Origin: Epinephelus fuscoguttatus
Lineage: Eukaryota; Chordata; Actinopteri; Perciformes; Serranidae
NCBI RefSeq assembly: GCF_011397635.1
Contig: NC_064760.1
Coordinates: forward strand, 33,375,856 to 33,439,855
Direction: 5' to 3'
Length of the DNA stretch: 64,000 nt
Part shown: one piece after another, positions 60,301 to 64,000 of the stretch
Layout of the letters: each line of letters opens with the position of its first letter
Position numbering within the stretch: the first letter of the stretch is position 1
The notes under the pieces: model-generated
What the model was told of the DNA's origin: nothing
Database searches by the model: none
Seen by the model: the letters and a program-made list of their open reading frames with translations, nothing else
Made by a program: the position numbers and the translations under genes

Positions 60301-63174
60301 ATCAGCTCAGACCTACTGACCCAGAAGTTTTGAGGCCACTTCAAAGGAAATATTTGGTGCCATATGTCTTACCGAGGAGTGGGAGAAGGACAGGGTAGTT
60401 GTAAGGCATGACAAACAGGTTGACACAGGTGAGAGTGGTGCTGGCTTTAAGGTAGCCAAACGGCTGTCCCAGGTCACTTTGTTTCCCGCTGCTGTTAACA
60501 AATGCCTGAGGACAACAAGGAAAATTATAGAGTTAAATATTATTCTGGTTATTAAGTTAAAAAAAAAAACATAACTGAAAACATCTGCAGATCTGTGCCT
60601 AGCAACCAAGCTTCTCAAGCGAGGCTCATTGTTAATTCTCAACTATGAAAAGGTGAAAAGATTTTTTGACTTCAGCTAGCAACCTCATTATTTCTGGTTT
60701 TCAGAAAAGTCCCAGAGGCAACACCAGACACGGTGGAAACAAGCCAACAGAGCTGATGGGTGTGTGAATATCGACCATACCTGCCAGCACATGTGTGGAG
60801 ACTTCCTTTCCAAAACGAACTGGGTGAGTGGAGATGGCTCCAGTTCGTACTTGTCAAAGGGAAGCTTGTCAATCACCATGGGCTCACAGTCCACGCAAGA
60901 GAAACGCACCATGGGGTGTGCAGAGCGAGGTGGCTGGGTGCAGGACAGGGAGATAATTGAGGAAGCCGTTAGACAATTTTATCTGTGGTACAGACCCATG
61001 TGGTGTGTTTGCAAATGAAACTGATAATGGAGATTTCAGGATGAGTTTGCGGAGTTGGGCACTTGTTTATATTAGCTGTAAGTCAAAGTTAGACTCATGT
61101 TAGACCGAGAAAAAGAGGACTGCCAATAAAAGAGAGAAACATAAGAGAAAGTTTGTGTAAAACATAGCTCCACAACCTGCAGAATGACACACTAAAGGTG
61201 CTGCTGTGATATTTCAAGCCTCTGCTCACCAGGGTGGGAGAATTCTGGTCCGGCCAGAAGGACTCTGGTATGGGCCAATGCCCAACTGGGACCCCCGTCT
61301 TTGGGTTCGGTCGCACGTAGATGAGTTTGTGGCAACTGTGCCACGGCTGTGGGCCGAAGGATGACACAGGACGAACTGACTCCACTGAGTTGTCTGCAAA
61401 ACAAACAAAGATAAGATGTAAGGTAGAACACATTTCTCAACCACTATCAAAGCCTGAGTCATGGATATGACTAAGCTTTCATCATCTTCTGAAATAGTGT
61501 TACACACTCTCAAGTGCCTGAAATTGTCTGTTTAAATCCTTTGATGTTTCTAAACACATACATATAACTTTGAATCTATTTTTATCAGTAAAATAAAGTG
61601 TGAGTCAAATTATCTTTACACAGCAACAATTTTTATATTCCTCTATGTTTGGCTGATCTAGTCAATGCACTCACTTCTCCTTTTAGTGCAATGTGGTGAT
61701 CCAAGATAAGAAGATTCTCTTCTGCTTTCACCTGTTTCACGGCCCACAGTATCTTTGCTCTAACTTGCTTTATGAAATGTGATGAGATTATGTGCTCAGA
61801 AACTCAATAAAATCTACTTCTTTCAGAGGGCGTCGGCCATTTGATTCATGTTTTATGAACTGGACCGTACCGGGCTCTTGAGTAGTGAAACATTTTGCGC
61901 ATACCAAAATGTAATGACGGCAGTGTTGTTACTGGTGTTCATACATGATCCATTACAAAAGTTTGAAGGCAGAAGGAAGGTTAAGTTGTAGCCTTGTGTC
62001 CACTCAGTGTGCTGCTCACCTTCCCCGATGAGAGGCGGATCTGGCCCCGTCTTCTCGAAATTAATGACGACACCGCTTTGAACCTTTTGGACCAGAGACT
62101 CCAGACACTGGTTCAACATCCTCTGTGTCCGCACACAGTACGATCGCCCTGAGAGAAAAACAGGAAGCACAGTTATTAGGGATGGAAGAAAATATTGATA
62201 CACTTGAGTATGGCAACATTAGACCTTTGAATGTGTCCACTAAACCAAGTTCAAGTTGACTGATTTATCTGGCATTGTGACATGAAACAATGTTTTCTTC
62301 ATTAAAATAAAAAATGACCACTGAGTGCCACAGGGGGACTTGATTAGCAAATCAGTACTACAGGCAGGACTAACACTGTTATCACAATGTTGTCAAGTGG
62401 TGCACCTGAACCAATGAGGGGTTATAACATTTATGGCGAGTGTTATAGACGAGGTAGAAGCTGCTATTAAGGGTGTTCTACATTGGCGTGTCTTCTCAAT
62501 ATCGTCCAACATCGTATTTTGTTTTACTTCACTGTGTTCCATTCTTAAAACATGTTTGTTGGCGTGACTATGCATCACTGTGGACTTTATATGACGTTAG
62601 ATTCAGGCAGTTACGTTGGTTTCCAGTGATTAGTTAGAAAAAAATCACATGGGAAATCATTCAGAGTGGACTCAATGTCAGAGTAAAGATGGAAACAGAG
62701 TGTGACAAGTTGACAATTCTGTCTGATATCAAGCAAGGAAAATGCCAAACCTCCAGTGACTTCACACATCTGGGTGATGGCAGACTCATCTGTGGGGACG
62801 CTACCGAGTTGCTCGGTGTCTGGTGTGGCTGCTCCTGGCAGCCTCAGCACCAGCGCAAATAGACGCTGGTCCCAGCGGAAGGGCTCCTTGGTCAGCTCGC
62901 TGCCTGCCAATGGAGAGTTCAAAGGCAGGTGGAGCTACACAACAAGACAAAGAAAGAAAAGGATAATGTGAAAACTGCCGCAGGCCACCATTTGCACAGT
63001 TTTACAAACATTAGCATTCGTGTTATTATACAGTCCAAACAAATCAGTACATAGCAGCACTACTGCGTTTGTTTGTGCTCTCACCTCATCTGGCACCCCA
63101 GAGCTGTGTGTAAGCTTGTTCCCATCAGTGATAGTGATGATCACAGATGGCTCCAAGAAGAAGGGGTTACGGCC
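54362..63174 (-). CDS. ints6l: Integrator complex subunit 6-like (DDX26B), 15 C-terminal coding exons
   Basis: Minus-strand exons: 63174-63085, 62934-62751, 62148-62020, 61393-61230, 60933-60781, 60505-60373, 59979-59885, 59771-59661, 58699-58484, 58366-58240, 56768-56626, 56492-56261, 56134-55754, 55632-55539, 54464-54362. All join in frame to 784 residues plus stop; about 112 N-terminal residues, including the DxSxS of the VWA domain, lie beyond the window. Landmarks: VWA end (FFLEP...ITITDGNK), GGRSYCVRTQRMLNQCLESL, KLIYVRPNPKTGVPVGHWPI, MGNYQEYLK, KGMMIDEADEFVAGPQNK and the conserved C-terminal REAVRFKKRVLIQQLE. SVPTDESAITQMCEVTGG and FEKTGPDPPL match INTS6L rather than INTS6. The product belongs to the Integrator complex, which cleaves snRNA and paused nascent transcripts in the nucleus; INTS6 helps bring in PP2A. 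Neighbour mmgt1 agrees with human Xq26. Confidence 0.95.
55255..55450. mobile_element. Degraded DNA-transposon fragment in ints6l intron
   Basis: TTTTTTAGTATTGGTATCAC and the ending TTACCCAGCCCTA resemble the interior of the 20625-21062 element and a hAT-type end. It lies in the last-but-one intron. Only the right end is clear. Confidence 0.4.
56905..57251 (+). mobile_element. Short TTAA repeat in ints6l intron
   Basis: CCAATGTGTAGGATTAAGT, TCTAGAGCCAGTGGGGG, TTGTCCGTTCTGGGCTCCTG, TAGAAACATGG and the end TACACACTGGACCTTTCAA match the element at 59185-59560, same orientation. It directly abuts the next repeat. Confidence 0.65.
57260..58075. mobile_element. Degraded copy of the 1.3-kb TTAA element
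   Basis: Shares with 27209-28527, in the same order: AATCGAGGCAGCAGTAGACC then AGCAACTCC, TGGTGGCTTTGAAGAGAGTA then TAGAT, AAGGGCTCTCTGATGG, TTAGGTG, and near the end TAATACACTGACTGTGG. The outer terminal repeats are not recognisable. It sits in an ints6l intron. Confidence 0.6.
59185..59560 (+). mobile_element. Short TTAA repeat in ints6l intron, best copy
   Basis: The left end TTAAAGGTATAGTGTATAAG and the reverse complement of the right end TTGAAGGTCCAGTGTGTAAG form an imperfect terminal inverted repeat. The interior has GTGGCATCTAGCAGCC, CAGTGTTTGGTTTGTCTGCT and GTAGAAACATGGCAGTGCAA. It is 376 bp and the most complete of four copies in the window. Confidence 0.75.
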
Positions 63175-64000
63175 CTGAGATGGAAAGTGTAACATTCAGC
63201 AATTAAATCCAAGTTCAAGCAAACACTGACCCCATTTATTCTCTGCTACACTGTTCACAGCTCTGCGTATCAAAAACATTCCCATCTCCATAAACATCAA
63301 ATGGAGCTGGTTTCCCATGCTTATGGTAATGGCAAAATGCAGGAACACTATTAAAACAGAGGTCCACTTAAACACAGTATTTAATAAGGTATTAGCTTCA
63401 GACCTCTGTTATTAACCTCCTGAATACTAATATGAACTGTGTATTGCAGCTTGTAATCTTTGCCTTGTGTCAGAATGCATCTGTAAGCTGCACAGTGTCC
63501 TTGTGTTACTCATTAAGGACAGAGGCCTCCACCACTGTGCTGTAGGGGTCAGCCTTGTCTAATTCAAACACACACACAGAATGCCTAAGTAGATTCACAC
63601 ACACATGCCAATGCACAGAACTTGTGTCACTACTTGAGCGTAGTAATCTCTCTCTGCGCCGTCCAGCTGAGGTTTGCAGAAACAATGTGTGTGAGGAACT
63701 GATGCTAACTGAGGAAGACTGAGTGGATTAAGCTGCAATTGAAAGTCAATATTCAACTCTTTGTTCCCGGGTAAAGGAGGGAAGAAGTGCCAGCTGAAAG
63801 CTTTGCGACAATCATTATCAAACCTTCATTTATCCAGGGAAAACACACACATATATTGTAGGGGCTGGCTCTATCAGAAACGCTTGTTACACTCGGTTAC
63901 TAGCTTGCATGTCAGAATTAATTTTATCTTGTGAAATCAGCTTTAAGATGTTTCGCTCACGGACAGTTATCTTCCTCCACTTGTATTATTTTCAGCTTTT
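63175..64000 (-). other. ints6l: ints6l intron running off the window
   Basis: Upstream of the first recognised ints6l exon I find no exon encoding the preceding VWA segment, so the intron continues past base 64000. Confidence 0.5.

Overview
The window is nuclear DNA from a ray-finned fish, most likely a percomorph teleost. The genes have short, spliced, vertebrate-type exons. The non-coding DNA is full of short terminal-inverted-repeat DNA transposons and degraded LINEs of kinds I know from percomorph genomes. Species cannot be told from sequence alone. Five protein-coding genes are supported: the 3' end of an fgf20-like gene (1-241, +), a her11-like (her1/11) bHLH repressor (31947-34139, -), a her5-like bHLH repressor (37216-38035, +), prefoldin subunit 6 pfdn6 (44453-47104, -), EMC5 homologue mmgt1 (48355-50779, +), and the last 15 coding exons of Integrator subunit ints6l (54362-63174, -; the gene runs off the right edge); counting the partial fgf20 this makes six loci.

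Layout: fgf20 exon 3 and its 3'UTR fill the first 1.15 kb. From about 1.15 to 31.8 kb I find no gene; this 30 kb holds transposon relics (foldback elements, a 209-bp tandem duplication, a LINE reverse-transcriptase remnant, a 1.3-kb TTAA-flanked element) between unique stretches that could hold enhancers. From 31.8 to 38.4 kb is a compact head-to-head pair of hairy/E(spl) genes separated by 3.08 kb. These families act as Notch-linked transcriptional repressors: her11/her1 types in the somite clock and anterior hindbrain/neural progenitors, her5 types at the midbrain-hindbrain boundary and endoderm. The shared intergenic DNA has a consensus RBP-J site, a CACGTG box, a T-box half-site and Hes-type sites, and both predicted 3'UTRs carry a Pumilio motif.

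From 38.4 to 44.3 kb is intergenic with a 5'-truncated LINE-1. From 44.4 to 51.5 kb pfdn6 and mmgt1 lie head-to-head, sharing a 1.25-kb upstream region into which a LINE-1 3' end has inserted. mmgt1 and ints6l then converge; their 3' ends are separated by DNA holding two hAT-type MITEs with recognisable 8-bp target-site duplications. mmgt1 and INTS6L are both at human Xq26 (established knowledge), so this end of the window is conserved synteny; the her5/her11 pair and fgf20b lie on zebrafish chromosome 14 as far as I recall. No retrovirus-like element, CRISPR array, rRNA or tRNA gene was recognised. No wholly new biological system is evident; the most interesting material is the regulation of the paired her genes and several structured mobile elements.
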